Positions 23,012 to 36,689 are shown, counted from the stretch's first letter. The stretch: DNA of 64,000 nt from Fomes fomentarius (GCA_022606135.1 JABYQN010000008.1:682001-746000), one strand, 5' to 3'. Notes: generated from the sequence alone by a model not told the origin. A program made the numbers and translations.

Positions 23012-24027
23012 ATGTCTTTGGAAACGCACGGATTCCACTCAGCACTCGCGTTGTCCGACAGATGCGCTCACTGCGCAAGAACACCGAGAGACTTGCGCGA
23101 GCCACTCAAGCGGTGCAAAGGTTGTGGTCTGGAGCTGTACTGTGGTCAGAAATGTCAGCGGTCAGAATATCGAGTGCATAAGTGAGTTTGAACTTCCATC
23201 GACTTGGGCACTCTTGACAGCCAGCGCATCCGCCCTTTCCAAACAGACCACTCTGCCGCCCAGACTGTACCACCAATGAGTCGAACGCTGCACAGCTTGA
23301 CTATCCGACACCGATGGCCATGTTGGCCGCCGCCAAGAACTGGTTCACGATCCATCAGCAGAACTTCAGAATCGTCGCAAACATTGCAGCATACCTCGCA
23401 GGCGGGGTCGACCACAACCTGGAGAACCAGCGTGCCTTCGTGATCACCATTGGCCCAAAAAGCCTGGAGGAGAGGGATCCCGAGAATAACCCCGCGGTCC
23501 CCTTTCTCGGGCGTCGTATGTGTATGATGCACAAGGACGACGCTCCCTACCTCTCTGGCCAAGCATGGGACGAACTCGAGGCCGCATCCGCGGCATACCA
23601 CAGTCAATATCAGCACGGATCAAGGGCGCGAGTTGCAGGCTTCGCTGGGATCCTTCCCGGGCTCGTCGTTTTGGAGCTCGACGGGATACCGGGCCCAACT
23701 TTCGTGCTTCACCACCACTTCCCCATCTATCGTACCCGTACCACCAACGACACCGCGCTTGACGAACAGACGCGCATTGCCCTTGAGGACCTCATGAATA
23801 TGATCGTCATGGGTGTTAGTGGCGGCCACTCGTACAGACCGTGCCTGGGTCGGGTCTCCTCTCCGCCGGTAGTGCAGGAGACCGTTTCAGAGCACGGACG
23901 GTGGAAACAGAAGCGTATTGAGGACTGGAATTGGGACTGGATGACAGCGGTGATGTGGCCATGTCCTGAGCAGTTCAAATCTGGGATGCATCCGTTGGAT
24001 CTGTGGGAAGTCTTTAGGAAGCTTTGA
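23012..24027 (+). CDS. MYND-type zinc-finger protein
   Basis: Two exons, 23012-23181 and 23247-24027. The N terminus carries a full MYND finger: CAHC, CKGC, YCGQKC, then H of VHK and the final Cys of HKPLC; the last one is created only by this splice, which supports it. The MYND fold binds two zincs and usually mediates protein contacts. The C-terminal ~250 residues (AMLAAAKNWFTIHQQNFRIV, QRAFVITIGPKS, FVLHHHFPIYRTRT, WDWMTAVMWPCPEQF) match the general style of basidiomycete MYND proteins of unknown role; no SET domain is visible. It is complete with TGA at 24025-24027. Confidence 0.88.
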
Positions 24028-24369
24028 TGTTGTACCTGAAGTAAAGGATATGTATGTAGCGTATATGACTCCGAGTAAGTAAGTACACCGCTGAGACGAA
24101 GTCCGGCTCCCAATAGTCTCGTGAGCAGACATTTGAAGTACGAGTGCCGACTGCTCAATCACCGTTGAGAGACAGTTGTAGTGTGTCCAACGTTTAATCG
24201 GACTCGACACTGCTACCCGCGTGCTTTCAGATTTGTCTCTGTCCAGCGACTCCTGAACCGTAGGGGAGGAGCACATGAGGGTCGAGTAGTATATATCCAC
24301 CAGAGTTTTGGCAACAATGTGTGGCCCCAGCTCCTCCAGGAGTCCGTGAGCAGTGAGCAGATCGAGTTG

Positions 24370-25270
24370 GACGATATAGAAGTTGTGAGACCTGATATAT
24401 GATGCAGGAGGAGAGACGGGAGTGGACGTGGTTAAACATCCCATGCTTGGGTGCTCTGACTGGTCGCGCGTTGATATGCCGCTGCTCTCGGAGTCATCAT
24501 CGACCGCTCGCCACAGGCGGAAAGACTGCAGTGAGTAAGCCCAATGAATTTGGGTCGCCCTTCGTGAGTAGCACATAATACATCATCACATGACTTCCTG
24601 GAGACACACCTCCTCGACGATGACGTGCTCTCAACCCTTTGCAACATCTGCAGCCGCAAGCCACCCAGTGTGTTCCATTCTTGTAGAATTCGAATGTCGG
24701 ACACCACACGCACGGCGTCTGTGCCAGCCAGCCTCCTCCCGCAGCAAGGCGTTCCTGACGGATGGCACAGTAGACGTAGGCGCCATAATCTTCCTGAAGG
24801 AACGACTCGGTGACGTCTACAGGCGATGACGAGCGTTTGCGCTTCGAGCGTATGCTTAATTTCGATTTAAAGCGGGAGCGTGCCCTCGCGCGAACGGGAC
24901 CGGTCAGAGCCTGGGCGGAAGCAGGAGGAGGAGGAGAGTTCATAGCATATGCGTCTGCGCTTACTCTTTTGTTTGACTTTGCTCCTGCCCTTACGTTCCA
25001 CATCGCTCATCTCGAGATTCTCGTCCCCGTCCTCGTTCCCCTCATCACCATTTTTCCACTTCTTCTTGTGCTTCTTCCTCTTCTCCCGCTCGTTCTCGCT
25101 GTCCGAGTCTGACTCTGCCTCGGAATCCGACCTGCTGCGTTTGCTGCCCTTCCGATTGCGCTTCGGCGTGTCTTCGTCGCGATCCTTCCGTTTCCGCTTC
25201 TCGTGACCACCATTGCTGTCGCTGTAGTCCGAGGCGCGGCCAGCGTTGGCGGATGTGTCCCACATAGACC
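24370..25270 (-). pseudogene. Inverted, decayed copy of the RPC6 3' part
   Basis: Minus-strand match to 27765-28815 of the intact gene. It starts in the last intron (GTAG, then codons for MWDTSANAGRASDYSDS), keeps much of the Lys/Arg/Ser-rich region, then after a deletion and frame change reads SIRSKRKRSSSPVDVTESFL, EDYGAYVYCAIRQERLAAGG and CVWCPTFEFYKNG. The third Cys of the C-terminal cluster motif is Tyr here, and the segment with GPVNPKEC is deleted. The match continues into downstream DNA (about 24370-24450 against 28730-28815). Loss of the first exons, frame changes and loss of cluster ligands make it a pseudogene. Confidence 0.88.
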
Positions 25271-25369
25271 TACACGAGCGAAAGCGTGCGCATGTAGTCA
25301 GTCAACCAAGCGCTTGATAAGATACATTTCCGGACAAGGTATGTGAAGCCGACACCCAGGTCGACGGTG

Positions 25370-25500
25370 GACTTGCACAATGCAGAGACTCAGAGTATAC
25401 TTGGATGGTCGCAAGCCAGCTGGGCAGAACGCAAGAGCATCGACTTCGGAGTCAAAATGGTCACAGCCGCGAGCGCCTACACTGGAGGAGGAGGAATCTC
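25370..25500 (-). repeat. Inverted copy of RPC6 upstream DNA
   Basis: Matches the reverse complement of about 26270-26405 with few differences. The shared core is ATGGTCGCAAGCCAGCTGGG and CGCAAGAGCATCGACTT. It lies just upstream of the inverted RPC6 relic, in the position expected for that relic's own promoter region. Confidence 0.85.
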
Positions 25501-26269
25501 GGTGAAACCACGAGACGCGGTGCGAATTAAGGAGCGCCTAAATATTAATGAGAGTCAATGTTCATGAGAATACTGGGCTTCTTCAAGTCCTTACTATGAC
25601 TCTTCTTGACGACGTCGAAATCCATACCTGCGATTTAGTATCTCCTCCCTCCAAAGCGGCCTACCGTATAGCCGCTAATCCTGCCAGTGCATCAGCCGGC
25701 CTAGCACTGGGTCCGATTCACTAGACAGCCGCACGCGTGCAAGTGCGAATGCGTAAGCTGTCGTGCTTGACTCAGGTATGTTCATTGCTGCTACAAGGTA
25801 CACGATATCGTCGTCGTTTGTCTACCAGGCTGGAAGGATCTAGGAGGTAGTATGGCATGAAGGACAGGACAGGGTTGTAGACGTGCTATGCATGGTGGAT
25901 GCCGACGAGAGGTTATGTATCTGAGCCGTTGACGGAAGGAGGTTTTAACCAGTGCATACTTTCCGGTGTTTGTAGAGAAATCTGCCAACCGCCAGTGTGC
26001 GATTTCTTCTGCTCCGATGGTCTTGCGCGATGGCAGTGTCTGCTTGAGTGTCATCGGTTCATCAGCTAAGTCCGTGGTAAGGTTACAACCCCGTGTATAT
26101 ACTATACAACTTGCACGCGGAGTGAGGCTGTCAATAGTACTAGAGCGGACCGGAGAGCTAAGCCCGCTGGCGCAAAATCAGCGGCTATACTTACGCTAGG
26201 TCGCTGCAGGAGATGTCCTGCAAGAAGATACTCATAAATCGCAGGGATGGCGTCCCAGTCAAGATGAAG
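25501..26269. other. Spacer between inverted arms
   Basis: No gene recognised. It separates the two inverted copies of RPC6 upstream DNA. Confidence 0.4.
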
Positions 26270-26496
26270 TGGGCGCTAGGTAGTCCGCACCGAAGTCCGG
26301 TGAAGGCGCTAGTAGCTGTTACCATTTTGACTCCGAGTCTAAGTCGATGCTCTTGCGTTGTGCCCAGCTGGCTTGCGACCATCTATACTCTCTGCAAGTC
26401 CACCCTCCCCGACCTGGCTGCCGACTGAGTATACCACTCCCGGAAACGCGTCTTGCTTGCTAGGAATCCACGAGTTGACCTCGGAGTGCGTTCAAC

Positions 26497-28550
26497 ATGA
26501 GCGGACGGAAGCTCAACCCGCATGAGCAGAAGCTGCACCAAGCCGCGCTCGCGGATCCTAAGAAGGTGCGTATTCTGCTACGCTTTCCTCATTTATTTTT
26601 TTGGACGAAGTTTTGCTCATTTTCACCCCTGCCAGATGCTCACACAGAAGGAAATCGAAGCTCTCGTCCCGGATCGCGATGCGCGCACGAACGCGCTCAA
26701 CTTCCTATTGGGCACAGTGAGCCTCACGCACCGTCTTTGCTATGGTTAGCCAAAGAGATTCATTGGCGTGTGTAGGGGGTGATGAAAGCGATGAAGGACA
26801 CGAGGGGTGTGTTGACCTTCCGCGCGGTGGAGAGGGAGGAACTCAAAGTGTGAGTCCGTCTATGTTCCCCGCGAGTCTTCCAAACGAAATCATTCTGGTT
26901 CCCACTTCCCTACATGGTACGGGGCATGCTCGCATGCATCTTACACTGAATGTCTATCGTAGGCAAAAGAACATGAGTGGTGAAGAAGCGATGATACTCA
27001 GCTATATTCAAGCTGCAAAGGATGAAGGTGGGTAGTTGCTTCGTGCGATCCTTCCATATATAACATCTCCACATTCTGCGCACTTACCCGACCATCTCCA
27101 TGTGTCAGGCATTTGGACGAAGCACTTGAAAGCCAAGACCGAACTGCACCAGACAGTCATCGACCGCTGCCTCAAGTCGCTCGTGCAGAAACAGCTCATC
27201 AAAGCTGTCAAATCTGTCAAGGTACATCGCTATCTCGTTGGAATAGCCCACATGATCTCATACGAACCGCATGTAGTATCCGACACGCAAGATATACATG
27301 CTATACCATCTCGATCCGTCCGTAGAGATGACGGGCGGCCCATGGTACACCGACAACGAACTTGACACAGAGTTCATCAAGCTCCTCTGCAGCGCCTGCC
27401 TCCGCTTCATCCGGGATCGCGTACGTATCGCATCGTCGTCCTTCTCACACCCTACTCAGCTCGAATATACATGTAGAGCACGCCCAAGCAGAAGAACGCG
27501 GACTCGTCCTCATCAGCCAACAACCAACTCCTCTACCCCATCTCTGCGGCACCCCAATACCCAACCGCGCAGCAGATCCTCACATTTCTCAGCAAGAGCC
27601 GTATAACGGAGACGCAGTTAACAGTCGAACATGTCGAGATGCTTCTGAACGTCCTCGTCCTTGACGGCGAGATCGAGCGTGTGCGTACGAGATGGTTCTA
27701 TCAACGCGCTTGGTTCACTGACTGCATGCGCACGCTTTCGTTCGCGTAGGTCCCTGGATTCGGCGCGGCTATGTGGGACACATCCACCAACGCCGGCCGT
27801 GCCTCAGACTACAGCGACAGCGATGATGGTTACGAGAAAAAGAAGAAGCGGAAACGGAAGGACCGCGACGAGGACACGCCTAAGCGCGATCGGAAGCGGA
27901 GCAAACGCAGCAGATCGGATTCCGAGTCAGAGTCAGACTCGGACAGCGAGAACGAGCGAGAGCGGGAGAGGAGGAGGAAGCGCAAGAAGAGCAAGAGCAG
28001 GAGCCGGGCGGCAAGTGGTGATGAGGAGAGCGAGGATCTGCGGGAAAGGCGCAAGCGCAAGAAGAAGCGTAAAGACGATGATGAGGGGGACGGGAACGGG
28101 AACGAAGACGAGGATCTCGAGATGGGCGATGTTGAACGTAAGGGCAGGAGCAAAAGCAAAAGCAAGCACAAGAACAAGAACAAGAGCAGACGCAAACGCT
28201 ACCAACTCTCTTCCTCCTCCTCCTCCTCCTCGGGCTCTGACTCAGAATCGGACTCTGACCGGTCCCGTTCGCGCTCCCGCTCCAAATCGAAATCAAGCAT
28301 ACGCTCGAAGCGCAAATGCTCGTCATCGCCTGTAGACGTCACCGAGTCGTTCCTTCAGGAAGATTATGGCGCGTACGTCTACCGTGCTATCCGTCAGGAA
28401 CGCCTCGCTGCGGGAGGAGGCGGGCTGGCGCAGACACCGTGCGTGCGGTGTCCGACATTCGATTTCTGCAAGGATGGAGGGCCAGTGAACCCGAAGGAGT
28501 GTACGTATTACACTGGGTGGCTTGCGGCTGCGGACGTTGCAAACGGTTAG
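26497..28550 (+). CDS. RPC34: RNA polymerase III subunit RPC6 (Rpc34 / POLR3F)
   Basis: Subunit of the Pol III RPC3-6-7 subcomplex that acts in initiation with TFIIIB. ATG at 26497 (MSGRKLNPHEQKLHQAAL; first exon to 26565, second from 26636). Winged-helix regions follow: MLTQKEIEALVPDRDARTNA, VMKAMKDTRGVLTFRAV, MSGEEAMILSYIQAAKDEG, then GIWTKHLKAKTELHQTVIDR and RKIYMLYHLDPSVEMTGGPW. A further exon reads QQILTFLSKSRITETQL. The C terminus has the Fe-S type motif CVRCPTFDFCKDGGPVNPKEC, matching the 4Fe-4S site known in human RPC6. The total is about 517 residues against about 317 in yeast and human; the surplus is a roughly 165-residue Lys/Arg/Asp/Ser-rich stretch between the winged helices and the cluster. 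Decayed copies exist at 19.3 and 24.4-25.3 kb. Confidence 0.93.
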
Positions 28551-29371
28551 GGACACGTCAGGTGTGTGATCACCTCCAGGAAGTAATAAAATGTACGTAT
28601 TGTGTACTTCACGATGAGCGGACAAGAATTATTGGGTTGTCAGCCAGTTGCTGACTGCGGCCTTTCCGCCTGTGGCGAGCGGTCAATGGTTTGGGTTCCG
28701 AGAGCAACGCAGTATCAACGCGCCACCAGTCAGAGCACCTAAGCACGGGATGTTTGACCATGTCCACTCCCGTCTCTCTTCCTACATCATATTCCAGGTC
28801 TTATGACTTCCATGTCTTCCAAACCCGAACCGCTCCCCCAGGTATGATCGCCTTTTGCCACACCATCATGCTCAGTATCGAAGCAGAAATATAAAATACG
28901 ATGGATTCAGTGACGCACTCTGAACCGAGGCAGCATGGCATTTGACCTCGAGATCTCTCGACAGTGACATTGGACAACACTGACACGGCACAAGCGCTCA
29001 TGATCGCCATTGGGACTGTGGGAAAAGAGCATCAGCAGCTTGCTATGGCATCCTTCGGAGACTGTGACAATGATTATATTCAAGGCACACCGCCCCCTTG
29101 TACACTGACCATTCAGTGAACATGATGTCTGCTTGTCGTATGTCAACAGTGGTAGTAGTACACGGATACACAGAGGGGCAACTTGATTTTGCGAGGGCGC
29201 TCGCGACATTCCCACGACGCGCGACGCGCGCAGTCAGCGTGGATCTCAAGCGCCCATAACAACGTAAGTAAGGTAGATCTGAGATGTGTCGGAGTCCTCT
29301 TCCACATCCTCATTCACCCATCCCCATAACTCTCTATCGATCACGACTGGTAATCTACGGCAACGGACACA
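28551..29371. other. Intergenic, RPC6 3' flank and GDP-fucose synthase promoter
   Basis: Two stretches have inverted copies elsewhere: about 28730-28815 (copy near 24370-24450) and about 29190-29265 (copy near 49960-50030). No gene seen. Confidence 0.55.
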
Positions 29372-30888
<1,517 letters not shown>

Positions 30889-31232
30889 TAGTACAGCGCA
30901 TATTGCAACGAAGTCTTGGCGCATATAGATTGTCGTCACATTGTATACATTGCTGCCCACATCTATTGGGCACGCCCGATGCCCCAAATACTGTGAGGTG
31001 TTCCGCAATCGCAGTCGGCTGGAGACTAGCACTATAGCTTGGTGATATATACTGCTTCCGTATTAGTCCGTCTATGTAAAGCGAGCGCACGAGACGTCAC
31101 AACAGACGTTTCAATGACACTGCGCGTATTCGTTTTTACATGCAGGTAGTAGTCAAAAGCGCTTCATATTCTACATACATCGCGGGAGAGCTAGACGTCA
31201 CCCATCAGAGCACGCCGCTCAGCAGTTAGCTC
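30889..31232. other. Shared 3' region of the convergent fucose-pathway genes
   Basis: Holds the 3' ends of two converging genes; nothing else recognised. Confidence 0.5.
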
Positions 31233-32827
31233 TCAGTTCTGGTCCTCAACAAGGTTGCTGGACGCCTTCAGGTCCTCCCCAACCATCTCCTTCACGAGCG
31301 ACTCGAAGTCGACCTTGCGCTTCCAGCCAAGCAACTTCTCTGCCTTCTTGGGGTCTCCGAGGAGCAGACTATCGACACCCATCATGTGTCAGTCTCCATT
31401 GAGTGCAGTTGCGAATTCCAAGCAAAGAGGGTGAAAGACTTACTCGACTTCTGCGGGGCGGAAGTACTGCTCGTCGACCTTGACGAGCACCCGGCCGGAC
31501 TTCTCGTCGTAGCCCTCCTCTCCGGTGCCTGAGCCTCGCCACCTGCAATGCATGGAGTTAGGAGTCTGTACGCTGCAAGGGGACGTAAAGAGTATTCACT
31601 TGATGGTATAGCCGAGCACGCCAAACGCCTTCTCCACAAACTCGCGCACAGGGTGCGTCTCGCCTGTCGCGAGCACGAAGTCCTCCGGGCCCTCCTGCTG
31701 CAGCATCAACCACATGCCCTCAACGTAGTCCTTTGCTGCCAACGTCGCCTGGTGCATCAGTATACACTGTCTCTCCGCATGAGGTATCACCGGCGTGCTC
31801 ACCGTGGCCCCAATCACGCTTGGCGTCGAGGTTACCGAGATACAAGCACTTCTGCTTGCCCAAGTGGATGTCCGCCGCCGCACGCGAAATCTTGCGAGTG
31901 ACGAACGTCCTTCCCCGACGGGGACTCTCGTGGTTGAACAATATCCCGTTGCACGCGTACATGCCGTACGCCTCGCGGTAGTTGACGGTGATCCAGAAGC
32001 CATAGAGCTTCGCGACGCCGTAGGGCGAACGCGGGTAGAACGGCGTCTTCTCCGACTGCGGCGTCTCGACGACCTTGCCGTAGAGCTCGGACGTCGACGC
32101 CTGGTAGAAGCGCACGACCTTCTCGAACCCGCATGTCCGGATCGCGTCGAGCAGGCGCAGTGTCCCGAGCGCATCGACGTCGCCCGTGTACTCGGCCATC
32201 TCGAACGAGACCTTGACGTGCGATTGGGCACCGAGGTTGTAGACTTCGGTTGGGCGCACGGTCGCGATGATGTATACGAGGTTCGTGGAGTCCGTCAGGT
32301 CACCGTAGTGCAGCTTGAACCTCGCGGGGCCTGGCGATGAATGTGCGAGATATGAGGTTTAGGGACTGGCGTAATAGATAAGGGCGTACGTACGTTCGTG
32401 CAGATCGACATAGAGGCTTTGGAGGCGGGATGTGTTGAAGCTGGAGGAGCGGCGGATGATGCCGTGCACTTCATAGCCCTTATCTAGGAGGAGTTCCGCC
32501 CTGGGTGCGAGCGGACCGCGTCAGCATTGCCGTACATATAGATGCATGAGTCTCGTGTGCAAATCACACGAGCTGTTGAGCCCCACGTATTACAGACACA
32601 CACATCCGGGAGTGTAGACGAGAGGAGTACTCACAAGTACGATCCATCCTGACCAGTGATGCCTGCCCGTTAGATCAGAGTCCATCTCAAACGGCCCAAC
32701 CTCCGAGCGATGTAAAGCACACACCGGAGATGAGCGCGACCTTGCGCTTGCGGTATTCCACCGTCTGTTGCGGGGTCAGCTTTGTCGTGAAGGGCGCGGG
32801 GACATCAGGAATATCGGAGGAAGACAT
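31233..32827 (-). CDS. GMD: GDP-mannose 4,6-dehydratase
   Basis: First enzyme of GDP-L-fucose synthesis: GDP-mannose to GDP-4-keto-6-deoxymannose, with NADP. ATG at 32827 ([12 protein letters not shown]); an upstream in-frame extension is not needed. A small exon near 32670-32640 completes the Rossmann motif [18 protein letters not shown]. Other motifs are [47 protein letters not shown], the catalytic TSELYGK and YxxxK in [12 protein letters not shown], and NHESPRRG. The C-terminal exons read [44 protein letters not shown] and [18 protein letters not shown], ending LVEDQN with TGA at 31233-31235. All residues expected for catalysis (Thr/Ser-Glu, Tyr, Lys) are present. Convergent partner: GDP-fucose synthase. 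Confidence 0.95.
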
Positions 32828-35103
32828 CGCTGTAAGTTGTTGTCGCGGAAGAGGCAGAGAAGAGGAGATGCGGAGAGAGAGCTGCTGGTGCCTCCGCATT
32901 TTAATCGCACTTGAAGCACTCGCTTGATGGGCGTCTGTGGTGCCTCGCGATCAATCGCGTGTTGCGGCGCGCGCAGGCATGCGCAGCCGTGCATGCCTCG
33001 TCCAAAAGCAAGGGTACAAGAATTTTCGTCGCGCAATGCTAGTGTTACCACTTTACGAGGCGACTGACGTAGCGAGAAGCGCAGCTTCGAGTAGCGAAAG
33101 GAACATCCAGCCGCGTCAACTTGAACACCGATTCCATACAATCGTTCAAATTCAGTGACGTTAACAATGTACGCGACGCTATGATCTCATTGAGTCAAGC
33201 ATGCCATTAGGTTCGACCGGGGTACATGATGTTACTACATGCATATGTAGCCTAAACGGAAGTCGCACTCCGTCTCCTACCATCGCACCCCAAGCATCAG
33301 CCGGAGCGGCGCTCACGTCTCGCGACAATTGGGCGAAGAGGTATGCGCGAACTTGCGGCGCATGTCAACGAGCACAATTCCATCTCAGCAATGCTTCAAG
33401 TCGGGGAAGCTTGCGAACGCGAGGAAACTGTTTTTCCAACCCGGGCGCCGATCAACATTCTGGTTCCGGGGAGAGCGGAGTGGTCAAAGCAAACAACGAG
33501 CGTACACCTTGTCAGCACTAGAACGAAACGAAAGCAAGCGTGAAGACGAACCCAATAGTAGCAAGCCCCCATATCCACAATACCATACACATTGGACCAG
33601 TCCTCAAACAAGTCCGGCAGCCTGGCGGCAACGCGCTGGTGTGTCTTGATGCATGCGCAGTTATGCCCCAAAGCACAAGAGCTTTATGACAAAGCCTCGG
33701 ATCCCAGACAGGAAAGGAGCTGTGCCCTGTAGCTCGAAGAGCATTTGCGAACGATGCTGGGCTGCGTCATCAGCTGGTAGTAGAGCAGGAATTGTAACAT
33801 TGCAAGAGTCTCAACGAGTCTGGAAGAACTCGCGATTTGTAGTTGCGAACGCTGAGAACACGTTGTCGACCTCAAGATACCCCTGAATAGTCAAAGGATC
33901 TCGAGCCAACGACGAAGGAATTCGAGAACTGGGTACTGAATACGTTACTTCAGGCAGGAAGAGTGTGCGTTGACTGTGTGTTTGTACCACGCAGCAAGCG
34001 GTAGATGCATGCAACAGTGGTGGGACGAACCGTAGACCGTCTATCCAGCCCGTCAGTAGGTCCGCCCCAATCGTCTGCCTAGGGGAGATTAGTGGATGAA
34101 CGATCGTACACCATACAATGACCTGGGATACTCCCGAGGGCCAATCGCTCAAAAAATCAGAATCAATATAGCTCATACAACGAGCCACCGAATACAACGA
34201 AGTGTATGTGTATGTAGCAGCGGGCGAAGGAGTCTACACACGGCAGGATGAATGAGTCCGTAGCGCCCGTATGGAGACACCAGAGTCAGCCACAGCGGAG
34301 TTCGAAAAGCTGAGCAAACGGACGTGGATGTAGCCCGGGCCGAAACCTCCGATGTCGAAAACTCCGTGAAGGATTCGCTCTGGCAGGCGCCAACAGCAGT
34401 TCTCCGATTCAAGTCTTTTGTTGAACTTCTTCCACGGGTCCAGACTTTCCCGTGCACCTCACAATCCTCCATTCAGATTGACATCTACTAATCTAGGGAC
34501 GTGAGGCTATGCATCAAACACAGAGAACCCAAGTTAGAACTTGCCCAATCACTCGCTCTAACATTCATCGCAGGTACTCACCAGTGGACCTAGCTTTCTA
34601 GTGTGCTACACAGTCTCGGAAACAAGTGCTATTAACACCATGGTGCAGCTCTGATGCCGGGGCAGCTACATGCCTACGAGCACGACTATACGAGGAGCAT
34701 GCACGTGTACTGTCTCAACGTATGTATTCGCACAAAAGGTACAACTCGAAAGTCCAGTGTCCTTCATAGTTAACCCGTCGACTCTCGGAGGAATATCTGA
34801 GCTTCGTCACCTTTTGTTCGGCAACATCACACCTGCTGCTCAGCAGACCTGTCCTCCCGTAAGTCTGCTCGCGGGGCGCTTCCTTTCAGAGAGCAACACT
34901 GCCGACAATTTCCCGCTCCTCGCCGCCCGACGTCTTCGCGACGATGTCACCGTTTGTTCTGAGCCACGTTGGGGACCGAGGAAGAGGCTTATGCTCGGTA
35001 ACTTCTGATGGCTATTGCTGGAGTGCCGCCTGTGGCGCAATACAAGTAGCGGGCATCCCGCAGCGGTTACAAGCATACTCCTCTCGGATTCAACTGAACG
35101 ATT
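32828..35103. other. Intergenic, about 2.3 kb without a recognised gene
   Basis: Begins with the GMD promoter. Open frames at 33.2-33.7 and 34.7-35.0 kb have no family features and look like chance frames. Confidence 0.45.
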
Positions 35104-36054
35104 ATGGTCTCCTCCACGACTCTCTCCCTCGCCGGTGTGCTCTTATTCATCGCCGGGGCCGCAGCTCAGACCACTGCGCCTCAATACGGGCAGGTATGTA
35201 TGTCGAACTGTACATTGTACATCCCGAAATCTCCAACTCATGTCGCCCGATACAGTGCGGTGGTGAAGGCTGGACTGGTGCCACACTCTGCCCGTCTGGC
35301 TTCACATGCACGGTCTCAAACCAGTGGTACTCTCAGTGTCTTCCAGGAGCCGCCCCGCCTGGTTCTTCTACCACCGCTCCTGCCGGTGGATCGCCAACTA
35401 GCACTAGTGCTGCTCCCAGTGGGACTGCCACCCTCTTGCCAGGCAACTCCTTCATCCGTGCAGTGGTGAGTGACATTCATCCACAACCCTGTTAGATATG
35501 TCAGATATACATTGTGTTGAACACTTCTGTTTTTCGTTCTGCCATGTTGATAGGAGGACCCGAACTTCCATAAATACCTCCGCTCCGAGGTCGCGGAAAC
35601 CGCATCGGACGCTGTTCTCGGCGAGCCTGACACCGCTGCTCAGTTCCAGATCGTCAGCGGACAGCTCATCCAGCAAGTGCCTGACGGTCCGAAGCTCTAC
35701 GCTGTCGTCGAAGGCCGCACGGACCCGTCCGTGAAGAAGCTCAAGGTGTCGTGGTCGACGGAGCCCGCAAGCGGTGACAATGCAGGGACGTTCCAATGGT
35801 CTGGCGACACAGTCGAATGGTCGATTCCGACGATCGACCGGCCGCAGTTGAACGTGAGTGGACATGTTGCCGTTTCTGGTGTTGTGTTTGAGCGATGGAG
35901 TACCCATGACATGACCTAGGCGTGGCTTATCTGCCCGGACACGGACGGCAACAAGGACTTGTTCGTTAACCTTGGCGCGTACTCCTACCAGACCCCAGAG
36001 GGTTGCGCCGACGAGACCATTCACGCGTACACCGGCTCGACCGCGACTCCCTGA
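35104..36054 (+). CDS. Secreted protein: CBM1 plus unknown C-terminal domain
   Basis: Signal peptide [22 protein letters not shown], then a complete family 1 cellulose-binding module: [18 protein letters not shown] and [12 protein letters not shown], with the Cys pairs and aromatic face in place. The first intron splits it after YGQ, 35193-35255. A Ser/Thr/Pro/Gly linker follows ([19 protein letters not shown]). The remaining ~165 residues form a domain I do not recognise: [69 protein letters not shown], ending TGSTATP with TGA at 36052-36054. The module implies binding to cellulose outside the cell; what the C-terminal domain does is unknown. Introns also lie after RAV (35466) and after RPQLN. 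Confidence 0.88.
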
Positions 36055-36689
36055 AACCGAAATTATGCGACGCCGTCGCCAAGCGGGTGGATGAATGGGA
36101 TTCAAAATTATCGTGTATGACTGCGCCAATTTACGAGGCGTTCTTCTTCCGCCTTAGTACCGTACTACCTTCTGCCTGAAGGTTGACCCCCCTGGTGCAT
36201 TAATCAGAGGCGTCGTAACATGCTTCAAGGAACCTCGTAACATGAGGGAACCACTAAGGTTGGCTACCCTGCCGAGGCTAGGTACACACACGAGCATGAG
36301 GCATACTCGACGTTTAAAGATCGGATAGGCTAGTTGAGCTTGAGCTTGAGCTTGAATTGACTTCATGGATAAGCGCCAGCGTTGATCAGTCTACTTTGAT
36401 GGTCAGAGCGCGTGAATTTGGCCATTTCCGCCTCTTCTACATAGTCTACCACCTGCACCACCCACGTTCATCTAAAGACTAAAAGCTGCGAATAGAGAAG
36501 AGGTATGAAGGATGTCGAGGATGAGATTGGAAACGCGACTGCTGCCAATACTTACCCACCATGCATCTCTTCTCACGCGGGTGCCTGCATGCCGTGTTCG
36601 ACGTTGTCGTGGTCGTGACGTGGCTAGTTCCACAGCCAACTTGAACGCGTCTTTGCGTGTGCAAGACAAGCCAAGCCACCCACCGCGAC
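36055..36689. other. Intergenic, no gene seen
   Basis: Holds the 3' end of the CBM1 gene and the promoter of the hydrolase gene. A short (AGCTTG)n-like stretch lies near 36335-36352. Confidence 0.4.
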
